Assembly (NCBI RefSeq): GCF_000142905.1
Contig: NW_013657657.1
Span: forward strand, 309,017-335,046
DNA: 26,030 bases
Reading direction: 5' to 3'
DNA from: Thecamonas trahens ATCC 50062
Lineage: Eukaryota; Apusozoa; Apusomonadida; Apusomonadidae
This document shows, one piece after another, positions 17,043 to 25,559 of this stretch. Numbering within the stretch: position 1 is the first letter of the stretch; every line of letters starts with the position of its first letter. A model generated the notes under the pieces. It saw only the letters and a list, made by a program, of their open reading frames with translations. It made no database searches and was not told the origin of the DNA. The translations under genes and the position numbers were made by a program.

Positions 17043-18314
17043 TTACAGCTCATCGCGATCATCGGCAGGCTCAGCAGCGTGTTCGGCAGCGTCAGCACCA
17101 GCATCAGCAGCATCAGCGTCAGCAGAACCGGCATCGGCATCGGCACCGGCATCCTTGTCGGCGTCGGCGCCAGCATCAGTCGCATCAGCGTCGGCAGCCT
17201 TGGTCGGCTTCGCGGCCTTTTTGACGACGACAGCGCGGCGGACGTAGATAAACCACGAATACGTGCCGGTAGCACCTTGCGGATCCTTAACCACAAGGTC
17301 GACAGGGTGGTGGCCCAGCGCGTCGGGCTCGCCAGAGAGAACGGCAGTGCCGTTGCCAAACGACTCGAGCGAGGCCCAGGTCGGAAGGGTGGTGGCGTCG
17401 ACGGCGAGGTCGGCGGCGTCATCGTCGACGTCGGTGACGTTGAAAACGTAGGTGTACGTGTCGTTGAGGCGAGCTTCGTTGGAGGGCTTGGTGGTGAAGA
17501 CCGGCGGATCGTTCTCCTCAGGCGTGTCCTCGGGCACGGGCTGGGCCGGCGGAACCGGCTTGGGCTTGCGGTACGAAGTCGGCATGGGCTTGCGCGAGTA
17601 CCAGGTCATCTTGCGGTTGATGGTATCGGCCTTGGCCTCGAGCGCCTTAGTGAGGAGAACCGGGTTGGCGGTGAGCTCGAGAGTGTCCTGCTCGGCACCA
17701 GTCTCGGCCAGCCAGTCAGCCGTCCGGTTGATCTGGGAGGCAAAGGCGGCGAGTTCATCACGGGTCACGCGCGGGTACTCGTGCTCGGCCTCGAGACGGG
17801 CGGTCTCGTTGGTGAACTTGAGGAGCTTGCGGCGGGCACGCGTGAGCAGGGTGGCGAGGGCATCGCGGGCGGCGGGCCGGGTCGCCATTTCGCGGGCACG
17901 CATGTGCATGTCGGCGGTTTCGGTCTTGAGCTCGGCGAGCTTGGCGGTGTAGACCTCGGTGGTCTCGTCCTCGCCCTCATCGTAGAGCCAGTCCGAGAGC
18001 TCGGAGAGCTTCTCCATGAGCGCATCACGCTCATCCTCGGTCGTCACCTCCTCAATGTCCTCGTCCCACAGCCGCTCTTTGGTGGCGTAGATGAAGGACT
18101 CGAGCGAGTTCTTGGCCTCGGCCTGGTCGCGCTTGGCCTTGTCGGCATCAAACATGGCCTGGAGGATGCGGCGCGAGTCGACAAAGTGCTCGGCCTCCAT
18201 TGCCTGCATGTGGGCGCCCGCCACACGCTCAACCGACAGCGGGATCTTGACCATCTTGGTCGTGGGACCTGCAGGCTCGGCGGGCTCGGCGGCGCCGACA
18301 TCGGCGTCGGCGTT

Positions 18315-18354
<40 letters not shown>

Positions 18355-20457
18355 TCGGCGGCAGTGTCAACAGCAGCGTCAGCGTCGGCGCCGGCATCAG
18401 CGGCAGCCTCGGCCTCCACGGGCTCGGTAACGTTGACGTACAGTGTGGCCTTGGTCACAACCGGCATGCTTGACGCGTCGAGGTGGAACGAGACCTTGAT
18501 GCGCGGAACAGTGCCATCGGTCATGGTGTCAGCGTGCGGGGCGGCAGCGTCGGCAATGCCCGAGACGCGGTAGGTGGCGATGGTGGAGAGCTCAGGCGCG
18601 TCAAGAGAGGTTGCATCCGAGTAGACGAGCGCAAAGTCAAAGTCGCTGTCGCGGACAAATGTCATGGCCTTCTTCGAGTCGAGCTTGTTGCCCTTGGGGA
18701 AGACCGTGACAGCGGTGGCTTCGCCAGACACGGCGTCGGCGTAGGCGACATCGATGGGGTGGAGGAGGCGGTCGACAAAGGCGATTTCCTTGACGCGGAA
18801 CGACGACGAGAGGCGGGCGCCGTGGAAGGCGGCGCCGAGGACGGCGGCTTCGTCTGCGTTGACATTCTTCTCGAGCGAGTCGCGGCCCAGGAACTCCATC
18901 AGCAGCGACTGGATGCGCGGGATGCGCCCACCACCGCCGACCATAACAACCTCGTCGAGGTCAGCCGGCTCGAGGCCGAGTTCGGCGAGGACCGCCTGCA
19001 GCGGGAGGGTGACCCGGGCGAGCAGGTCTGTCGACGCCAGCTCAAAGTCGTCCCGGGTAATGTGGCCACGGTAGTCGGCGTCGCCCACAAGCGACTCGAT
19101 CGAGGTGTACATTTCAGTGTTGGCCGAGAGCACCTCCTTGACCTTGGCGGCGTAAAGGTCGAGCTTGGCCATGGCGCGAGCCTTGGTGCGGACGTCAAAG
19201 TCGACGGCGTCGTTAAACTGGTCCGCCATGATCTGGACAAGGCGAGCGTCAAAGTCGCGGCCGCCGAGGCGGCGGTCGTAGGCGACGGCGCGGACGTCAA
19301 AAGCGGTCACAGTCTTGTTCTTCTTGTTCTTGTATCCGTACTTGACGGTCTTGCCGTAAAAGTCGACGACGGTAGCAACGGTGGCTCCGGCACCCATGTC
19401 GTAAAAGGCAACACGCTTCGGCGCGTCGGCAGTCTCGTTAAACGTGCGTCCGAGCGCGTAGTTGAGCGCGACCGCAGTGTTGTCGTTGAGGAGCGAGCGA
19501 ACCCGGAGGTTGGCCAGCTTTGCGGCGTCAAGCACGGCCTGGCGCTCCACGGCGGTGTAGAAAGGCGGAACAGTGATGACCGCATTCTTGATGTTGACTT
19601 CGGCAAAGTCCGACGCCGTGCCCGCGAGATAGCGCAGGACGAGCGCGGTAGCCTCCTCAACAGTGAGCGACGTCTCCGAGCCGGGCTGCGGAGCGTAGCC
19701 GATTCCGCCGCGGCCATCGCGGGCCTCGACGACCTCGAGCACCGTGTTGAGATCCTTAGCGTGCTCGACAAGCGGTGACGAGATTGGATGGCCAAGCAGC
19801 TGCTGCATGGCCCGGATGCCGCCGTGCTTGGGCGAGCGGGTGGCAAGCTTGAGCGCAGGGCTGCCGACCATAACCTCATCCTCGTAGAACGCCACATTGG
19901 TCGGCGTCTTGCGCCGGGACTCGACATTGAGTACAACCTCCATCGGCACGCCCGGCTTGACCAGCGCAACCTTGGTGTTGAGCGAGCCAAGATCAATGCC
20001 GATGACGTTGGCCTGGACCATGCTCGCTGCCAGACACTGCCCGCACACCGGTCCGTTCGCCCACGTGAGTTCCTCTCGCCATAGAGCCCCCACACCCACA
20101 ACCAAGCAGCGATACAGGTGCAAGCTGCAAGTCCGACGAAGCTTGGGCTCATTGGCGCCCTCGATGGCTGCAGCCAAGTCGACAGCGAGCACGACAGCGG
20201 GTCTCCGCTGTGGGGAACTAGGTGCTCAGGATCGATTCATGAAGTCAGCACTGGCTGGGTCCGGGCAGCCGCGAGGGAAGGCAAGGCGACCCATAGTGAC
20301 GAGAGAGGCAGTTGGAAGGGAAGTGGAGAGGGGAGAGGGGGGAAGAGGGGGAGAAGGATGATATGGGCGAGAGAGTAAGGAAGCGTGGGAGAAAGGGTAG
20401 CCCAGCGCCACGTACCAGAGCCAGTCCGGCGAGGATGGCGAGCGTCGCAAGTTTCAT
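17043..20457 (-). CDS. HYOU1: GRP170/HYOU1-type ER Hsp70 chaperone with an added cadherin/Ig-like domain (two exons)
   Basis: Exons 20457-20416 and 20012-17043 give 1003 residues. Exon 1 encodes only MKLATLAILAGLAL, a signal-peptide core; exon 2 starts ANVIGIDLGS. The ATPase domain (about 16-410) has the Hsp70 phosphate loops IDLGSLNTK, FYDMGAGAT and VMVGGGGRIPRIQ. VKPGVPMEVVLN and ESRRKTP identify the GRP170/Lhs1 branch, which acts as large Hsp70 and nucleotide-exchange factor for BiP in the ER lumen. The substrate-binding beta domain contains an Ala-Asp repeat loop (about 544-588), then the long helical lid (to about 840). Unusually, residues about 846-939 read as a dystroglycan/cadherin-like or He_PIG Ig-type domain (PPVFTTKP, LPTWASLE, VLSGEPDALGHHPVDLVVKD), followed by an acidic Ala/Asp tail and RDEL, a KDEL-type retrieval signal. 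N-glycosylation sequons NDT, NVT and NGT lie in the added domain. A frame open upstream of exon 2 exists but gives no signal peptide. Confidence 0.92.
18298..18359 (-). repeat. Hexanucleotide repeat coding Ala-Asp
   Basis: About ten near-perfect copies of GTCGGC on + (GCCGAC on the sense strand), encoding an uninterrupted Asp-Ala run inside the acidic loop of the GRP170 substrate-binding domain. One copy has GTTGGC (Asn codon) and one GCATCGGC (third-base change). In-frame length changes would be tolerated. Acidic loops at this place are known in GRP170 proteins; the pure dipeptide repeat is a local expansion. Confidence 0.8.
20013..20415 (-). other. Intron of the GRP170 gene
   Basis: Inferred 403-bp phase-0 intron. 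The donor is CTG|GTACGT after the signal-peptide codons; the acceptor is GGTCCAG|GCC. Removing it joins a signal peptide directly to the first ATPase strand (GLAL-ANVIGIDLG). On the sense strand the 5' half is rich in CCCTC-type pyrimidine words. An alternative acceptor 15 bp earlier (TGGCAG) would be out of frame. Confidence 0.8.
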
Positions 20458-20784
20458 GACGCTTGGACTTGACAGACGGTGAGAGTGGAGTGGCGCGGCG
20501 AGCCGATGGCTGGGCCTGGGCAAGCTGGTACCTGCTCGGCCGAGGTGCGGAGAGCTTGAGGGGGGATGGAGGCTTGGATTGGTTCATTTGATGAGGAGTG
20601 CATTTCTCAAGGGAATGAGGGTGATGAAGGTCTCATCGTTTGGTCGCATCCGCATGGGTGGGGGGAGGGGTGGAACGGGGGAGGGGGGGGGCGGTCGACA
20701 GCAGTGTCGAGCTCGCGGCGGTGGCAAGACGTGTGCAGCCTTGGCGGACAGGAAAAGACGAGGGAGAGGGAGAGGAAGGGGAGG
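20458..20784. other. Intergenic region between centrin-like and GRP170 genes
   Basis: Both flanking genes are on the - strand, so this stretch holds the 3' UTR of the centrin-like gene and the promoter of GRP170. The + strand is G-rich with a G9 run at 20683-20691. A TCATTTGATGAG-like AT-richer patch lies near 20584-20610. No gene is recognised. Confidence 0.5.
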
Positions 20785-21321
20785 TTAGCGATCGAGGGAG
20801 CGGCCAGATCGCATGATGCGGACAAAGGCGTCCTTGTCGACAAAGAGGTTGTGGATCGAGTCTGCGGGCTGGCGGCCTGCGGCAGCCTGGGCCTGGGTCA
20901 TCATCAGCACCAGCTGGTCATCGGAGAGATCCTCGCCGAGCTCGTGAACAATGGCGCGGAGGTTGTCAAGCGTGAGAACGCCCGAGCCATCTGTGTCGAG
21001 GAGGGCAAAGCCCTTGGTCAACAGCGAGTCGTTGACGTCCTCGGCGAGCTTGTAGGCCATGAGATCGACAAAGTCGTCTGCAGTGAGGCCAAGAGGGGCA
21101 TCAAGCGATGAGCCATTGTACTTGTTAAGAATGAACCGAGCCTCGTCTGGGTACGGCGGAAAGCCGAGCGCCTGCAGCGCCACATGCAGGTCAGCCTCGG
21201 ACATGCGCGGCTCGCCGCCGCTGACAATGTCCTCATCAGTGACAAAGAGGGCAAAGGCTTCACGGACCTCAGCCTCTTGCTCGGCCGTGAGGCCCAAGTC
21301 GGGCGTGTCCATATTTGACAT
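20785..21321 (-). CDS. Centrin-like EF-hand protein
   Basis: A 178-residue protein made of two calmodulin-type lobes. It starts MSNMDTPDLGLTAEQEAEV, typical of the helix before EF-hand 1. EF1 is degenerate (about 27-40, with inserted Gly and Pro), EF2 is degenerate (about 68-83). EF3 has a good loop DTDGSGVLTLDN (109-120), with Asn at position 12 as in many centrins, followed by LRAIVHELGEDLSDDQL, which closely follows the centrin pattern LKRVAKELGENLTDEEL. EF4 is degenerate, ending DAFVRIMRS. Only one loop appears able to bind Ca2+ well. Centrins act at basal bodies, centrosomes and in mRNA export; a diverged calmodulin-like protein is the alternative. The frame is open upstream to 21564 but is Pro-rich leader; a good 3' splice site (CACCTCTTCCAG) ends 8 bp before the chosen ATG, so a 5'-UTR intron is likely. 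Confidence 0.78.
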   Translation of the reverse strand: MSNMDTPDLGLTAEQEAEVREAFALFVTDEDIVSGGEPRMSEADLHVALQALGFPPYPDEARFILNKYNGSSLDAPLGLTADDFVDLMAYKLAEDVNDSLLTKGFALLDTDGSGVLTLDNLRAIVHELGEDLSDDQLVLMMTQAQAAAGRQPADSIHNLFVDKDAFVRIMRSGRSLDR

Positions 21322-21811
21322 GGTACACCTGGAAGAGGTGAAGAGAGTGAGGTGGAGTGGCGGGGGGGGGGCGGGTGCAGGGGGTGGGCGGCATAGGCGC
21401 GGTCCCTGGCGCTGGGAGTGTGTGTGTTGGCAGGCGGGAGGCGGGAACGGGGACAGGGACTTGGGGGGGGGGGGTAGAGGGGGGAGGGATGGCATGACGA
21501 TGGGTGAGGCGATGGATGGATGGGGTGATAGATGGAAGGAAGGGGAGGAACAGTCTGCGATCATTGGCCACCATGGCCACCATCCACCAACGGGCGGCTG
21601 GAGGCGGGCTCGACTCGACCGAACGATGGAAGCAGTGACGGCAACAGCAACGAGCCGGCCAACCTTGCCTACCCACCACCATTTGACGCTGTCGGCAGAA
21701 GAGCTAGCGGGCCAGACCGGTCAAGTCGAGTAGCAGACAGTACATAGATTCACACACACACACACACACACGCACGCACACACACACACATACAGATAGA
21801 GATACTTAGTT
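21322..21811. other. Divergent intergenic region, centrin-like and delta-COP genes
   Basis: Promoters of both genes must lie here. The + strand carries G10 (21362-21371) and G12 (21463-21474) runs, which are C tracts in the sense of the centrin-like leader and probably part of its 5'-UTR intron. A CA microsatellite (21751-21790) lies next to the delta-COP start. No coding region is supported. Confidence 0.55.
21751..21790. repeat. CA dinucleotide microsatellite
   Basis: About 20 CA units over 40 bp, interrupted by two CGCA variants at 21771-21778. It ends 21 bp before the inferred delta-COP ATG, so it lies in the leader or core promoter of that gene. Alternating purine-pyrimidine DNA of this kind can adopt Z-form and is length-variable. 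Confidence 0.95.
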
Positions 21812-23628
21812 ATGGTACGTGGTGTTTGGAGTGTCGAGCACGGGTCAGGTCGGGTCGACAAGGTCGCGGGGGCGTATGGCCGACCGACGTGGCGATGGAC
21901 GGCCAGGAGGGGGGAATTTTTGGACGCCGGGGACGAGTAGCAGAGGAGGTCAACAGAGCGGGAGAAAGAGAGGGAGGGAGGGGGGAGTGGTGCTGGGGGA
22001 GGGGGGGGGGGGGGGGGGGACTTATGAAAGGGTGGTGTATGGTGGAGCGTGTGCAGGTTGTGCTCTCGGCAGCGGTGTGCACCAAGCAGGGGCGGCCGCT
22101 TGTGGCGAGGCAGTTTGTGGCGATGTCGCGAGTGCGGGTGGAGGGCCTCCTGGCAGCGTTTCCCAAGCTTGTCAAGAGCGGAACGCAACACACGTATGTG
22201 GAGACCGAGTCTGTGCGGTATGTGTACCTGCCGCTGGACCAGCTGTACGTGCTGTGCGTGACGAACAAGGGATCGAACATCCTGGAGGATCTGTCAACGC
22301 TCCATCTCATCTCCAAGCTTGTGCCCGAGTACTGCGGCGGGACGTCCGAAGCTGCGGTTGCAGCGCGATCATTTGAGCTTGTGGCGGCTATCGACGAGGT
22401 GCTGACGATGGGCATCCGCGAAAAGGTGACCCTCTCACAGGTCAACACCTTTACCATTGCCAACTCGCATGAGGAGAAGATCTTCGACATGGTCCGCGAG
22501 AACCGCATTCGCGAGGTCAAGGGTATCACCGACCGCAAGATTGCAGAGATGGAAAAGGCCAAGAAGGACCGGCGGGCGTTTGGCGGTTCGGGGTCGGCGA
22601 CGGGCTTTGGGTCGGGCTCGGGCATGGGCTCCAGCGGAGGCATGGGCTCCAGCATGGGGTCTACGCCCGGCGGCTTTGGGTCGGGCTCTGCAGGCGGGCA
22701 TGGTGCGGGCAGCGCGTCGATGTCTCGGCCTGCGGCGCCGGCTGCAACGCCTGCACCTGCGCCTGCGTCGTCGAGCACGGGCATGAAGCTTGGCGGGCGC
22801 GGCGGCAAATCGTCGTCGCTGCTTGCGCAGATGAAGCAGGAGGGCGCGTACTCTGAGAGCGACGCGGTTGCGCCGCTGACGACGCTGGACGCGCCGGTCG
22901 ACGACACGCCCAAGATGGGCGTGCATGTGGTGCTCGAGGAGACGGTGGCGCTAGTGATGGAGCGCGACGGCGGGGTGCAGTCAATGGAGATCAAGGGCTC
23001 AATCTCGCTGGTGGTCAACGACGCAGCGTCGGCACGGCTCCGGGTGGCCACTGACGTCTCACGGGCGGCAAAGTTCAAGTTTACCACCCACCCGCACATC
23101 AACAAGGCGCTCTTCTCCAAGCAGAACATGATCGGGCTGAAGGACCCGGCCAAGCCGTTCCCGACCTCGGGCACCCCGCTCCAGGTCCTGCGCTGGAAGC
23201 GGGTGTTCGACTCGGAGGATGACGTGCCGCTGGTGGTCACCTGCTGGCCGTCGTCGGACACGGTCTCGGTCCAGTACGAGCTGACCGACACTTCGCTCTC
23301 GCTCTCCAACGTCATGATCGCCATCCCCATCCCCGGCGGCTCCGCCCCTTCGGTCGAGCAGGCCTCGGGCTCGTACACCTTTACCGGCGACGCCCTCATT
23401 TGGTCGCTACCCATCATCGACGGCGACAACGCGTCGGACACGCTCGAGTTTTCGGCGGCCGGCCTTGCCGACGAGCTCTACTTTCCGGTCCACGTCGCTT
23501 TTACGGCCCCGGCTCCACTCTCGGGCGTGGCCATCACCGATGTCGTTGCCGCAGACTCGGGCGCCCCTCTCGGCCACTCGACCCAGGTTGAGGTCAAGAC
23601 TGGCAACTACCAGATCATCGATGCGTAA
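21812..23628 (+). CDS. ARCN1: Coatomer subunit delta (archain)
   Basis: Delta-COP of the COPI vesicle coat, acting in Golgi-to-ER and intra-Golgi transport. Exons 21812-21814 and 22057-23628 give 524 residues, close to the ~510 usual. The N-terminal longin domain (about 1-135) matches the family strongly: MVVLSAAVCTK, ARQFVAMSRVRVEGLLAAFP, HTYVETESVRYVYLPLDQLY, SNILEDLSTL. A Gly/Ser/Ala-rich linker follows (about 175-285), then the mu-homology domain (about 287-524) ending GDNASDTLEFS, TGNYQIIDA. The start was chosen because plant and animal delta-COPs begin MVVL or MVLL. Here ATG is followed at once by a GTACGT donor, and a CAG|GTTGTGCTC acceptor rejoins it in frame as M-VVLS. The alternative is an unspliced start at 22024 or 22039, giving a few extra residues (MVERVQVVL). 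The stop is 13 bp from that of the convergent nucleotidyltransferase gene. Confidence 0.95.
21815..22056 (+). other. Probable intron of the delta-COP gene, directly after the start codon
   Basis: Inferred 242-bp intron with donor ATG|GTACGT and acceptor GTGTGCAG|GTT. It contains a G19 run at 22001-22019 preceded by G5. The 40 bases before the acceptor are G-rich and lack a pyrimidine tract, which is unusual and is the main reason for caution; in-frame ATGs at 22024 and 22039 allow an unspliced reading. Confidence 0.65.
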
Positions 23629-23641
23629 ACACCCTCCCTGT

Positions 23642-25519
23642 TTATGGACTCTTCGCCACCAAGTGTGGCCGCGCCGTCTGTAGCGCCTCGACGTAGGTGA
23701 GCTTGCACCCGTCGAGCACGTTGCGGTCGAGGAGCTTGACGCCCGAGTCGAGGTCGGGCGTGTTGGCAACGAGATCGAGCGGAACGACGTAGTGGTAAGG
23801 CTCCGAGTCAGCAAAGGCGAGCGTGGTGGCGTAGGCCGAGTGCGGAGTGGTGAGGGTGAACGGCGCCGCCGCCAGGGGCGGGCTCGGCACGCCGTCGGTG
23901 CCAACAACAACCGCACCCGACGCCGGGTTGTCTATAACCGACGCCAAGAGTGCCACAGCCGGTCCGCGAACTACAGTTCCGGGCCCAAGCGTCGAGTGCG
24001 AGACCACAAGCTTGTCGTCCACCACAAACTCGATGGCGTCGTCGGGCAGAGCCAGCGCCAGCGTGGATGAGGTGATCACCACGATGGCGTGCGGCGTGGC
24101 GAGGTCAATGCGGAGCGTACCGGAGCCGGACACGGTAGTGTCGACAAATACAACGCGGGCGCCGGACGAGCCGCCCGTGACAACCAGCGAAATATCCGGT
24201 TCGATGGTCGAGTTGTAGGCGACAACGGCGGCGCTCGAATCGGACGGCGGAGCGAGGGAGGGCACGGAGTGGGCGGCGAGGCCTGCGATGCGGCGGCCGG
24301 CCGGGGTAACCGCGCGAGCGACGAGTGACTCGAGGTAGTACCGCGGCTCGCCCATGTCGCACACCATCGAGCCAGAGCCAAAGGTGGCGACACGGACGGT
24401 GCGAGCAGCGAGCCAGGCTGATGCGTCGCGGTGGATGATGGCGGCGTGGGCGGGCGGAAGGCGCGAGGCCGCCACAAAGTCGGCCGCAGGCTGGAACGGG
24501 GCGGCAAAGAGCGTGGCGTAAAAGCCAAAGGCATGGAGCTCGGCGACGTCGTCTTCGGTGAAGAGACTTGCCAGGTGGGTGATGCTGGTCTTGGCGAGGG
24601 CGGCAAACATGATGTTCTCCAAAATCTGGCCCGAGCCGCTGAGCTCGAGCAGCGCTGGAAGCGACGGCTTCTCCACAAAGTGGACCAGGGCCCCGGTGTC
24701 GTCGACAAGCAGGATGCCTTTGGACGAGAGGCGGGCGAGCTCGTGGGCTGCGGCGCGATAGGAAGCGATGGCCTCGGGTGCGTCCGGTGCAAGATCTGGG
24801 ATGAGTGAGAGGAGGGCGGCAAGAGCGTGCGGGGTGTCGAGGCTCGCCCAGTCAGGGACGGCGGCGGGTGCGGTGGCGCGGAGGAGAGCCAGCGGCGAGG
24901 TCTGGTCCGACGAGACAAGCGGCGAGTGCGGGTGGGTAAATAGAACTACGTCCGCATCGGCAGCGGCGGGATCAGAGGCGAGCGGGCCGACCGGCAGCGG
25001 AACGGCGAGGGTGACGGCGGCGGGCAAGATGTCGTAGTCAGAGGCGGTGAGGAGGGCCCATCGCGCGGGCTCGCCGCCTGGAAGCAGCGGGGCGATGGCG
25101 TTGAGCGAGGCGAGAGACTCGATCCAGGCGAGCGAGCCAAGGAGCGGGAAGAGGCCCTGGTAGCCGTAGCGGAGAGTCAGGGCGTAGTTGCGCGACTTCT
25201 TGCCACCGTCGAGGATAAAGGCGAGCGGCGGTGAGGATGGGTCGGCCCACGCTGCGTGAGGCAAGACCGCGCGGAGCATGTGCAGGAGGCCGACAAGGTC
25301 GTGCTTGTACGCGGTGGGCGCCTCGGGCGAGAGGACAAGGTCGACAGCATCAGCGAGGCCGGCGGCAGCAAGGGCCGAGCGAACGGTGGTGGCGTAGAGG
25401 TCCGCCGCACCTGGGAGGAACTCCTTGAGGTTGGTGGCTGCAGTGAGAGCCGGCGAGGACGAGCCGGTGAGGCTCACGGTAGCCGCGAGCCGAGCGTCTG
25501 CGGCGGCAGCGAGCTCCAT
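23642..25519 (-). CDS. Fucose-1-phosphate guanylyltransferase-like protein (putative)
   Basis: A 625-residue, Ala/Leu-rich protein with features of the L-fucose-1-phosphate guanylyltransferase family (animal FPGT; N-terminal half of plant and bacterial FKP), which makes GDP-fucose from fucose-1-phosphate and GTP. Resemblances in order: FILDGGKKSRNYA then LFPLLGS near residues 100-125, like the GG-x-SxR loop followed by LPL; ALLTASDYDILP, like the TCADDIELY/SGDVYI strand; DVVLFTHP; KGILLVDDTGALVHFVEKPS near 270-287, like the HGVFxxD...KPS segment; and a beta-rich C-terminal third that could form a left-handed helix. No GHMP fucokinase domain is present, matching the stand-alone animal arrangement and length. 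The nucleotide loop is not canonical: the Lys after SxR that FPGT has (GK) is replaced by GYQG. Another sugar nucleotidyltransferase is possible. ATG at 25519 is the first in frame. Its stop is 13 bp from delta-COP's. Confidence 0.5.
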   Translation of the reverse strand: MELAAAADARLAATVSLTGSSSPALTAATNLKEFLPGAADLYATTVRSALAAAGLADAVDLVLSPEAPTAYKHDLVGLLHMLRAVLPHAAWADPSSPPLAFILDGGKKSRNYALTLRYGYQGLFPLLGSLAWIESLASLNAIAPLLPGGEPARWALLTASDYDILPAAVTLAVPLPVGPLASDPAAADADVVLFTHPHSPLVSSDQTSPLALLRATAPAAVPDWASLDTPHALAALLSLIPDLAPDAPEAIASYRAAAHELARLSSKGILLVDDTGALVHFVEKPSLPALLELSGSGQILENIMFAALAKTSITHLASLFTEDDVAELHAFGFYATLFAAPFQPAADFVAASRLPPAHAAIIHRDASAWLAARTVRVATFGSGSMVCDMGEPRYYLESLVARAVTPAGRRIAGLAAHSVPSLAPPSDSSAAVVAYNSTIEPDISLVVTGGSSGARVVFVDTTVSGSGTLRIDLATPHAIVVITSSTLALALPDDAIEFVVDDKLVVSHSTLGPGTVVRGPAVALLASVIDNPASGAVVVGTDGVPSPPLAAAPFTLTTPHSAYATTLAFADSEPYHYVVPLDLVANTPDLDSGVKLLDRNVLDGCKLTYVEALQTARPHLVAKSP

Positions 25520-25559
25520 GTATGTTACTTAGTGCTAGGCGGAGACTCTGGGCCGAGGC

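Noticed and set aside
16866-18473. 535-codon open frame on + opposite GRP170
   Set aside because: It is the antisense shadow of the Ala/Asp-rich 3' half of GRP170; its translation is Gly/Val/Leu repeat without domains, and it runs through the G28 tract and the 5S upstream flank.
18483-19778. 431-codon open frame on + opposite the GRP170 ATPase domain
   Set aside because: It is an antisense shadow in high-GC DNA; the - strand frame has full Hsp70 motifs.
21810-23441. 543-codon open frame on - opposite delta-COP
   Set aside because: It is the shadow of a clearly conserved delta-COP; the translation is Ser/Pro/Arg-rich and carries no domain.
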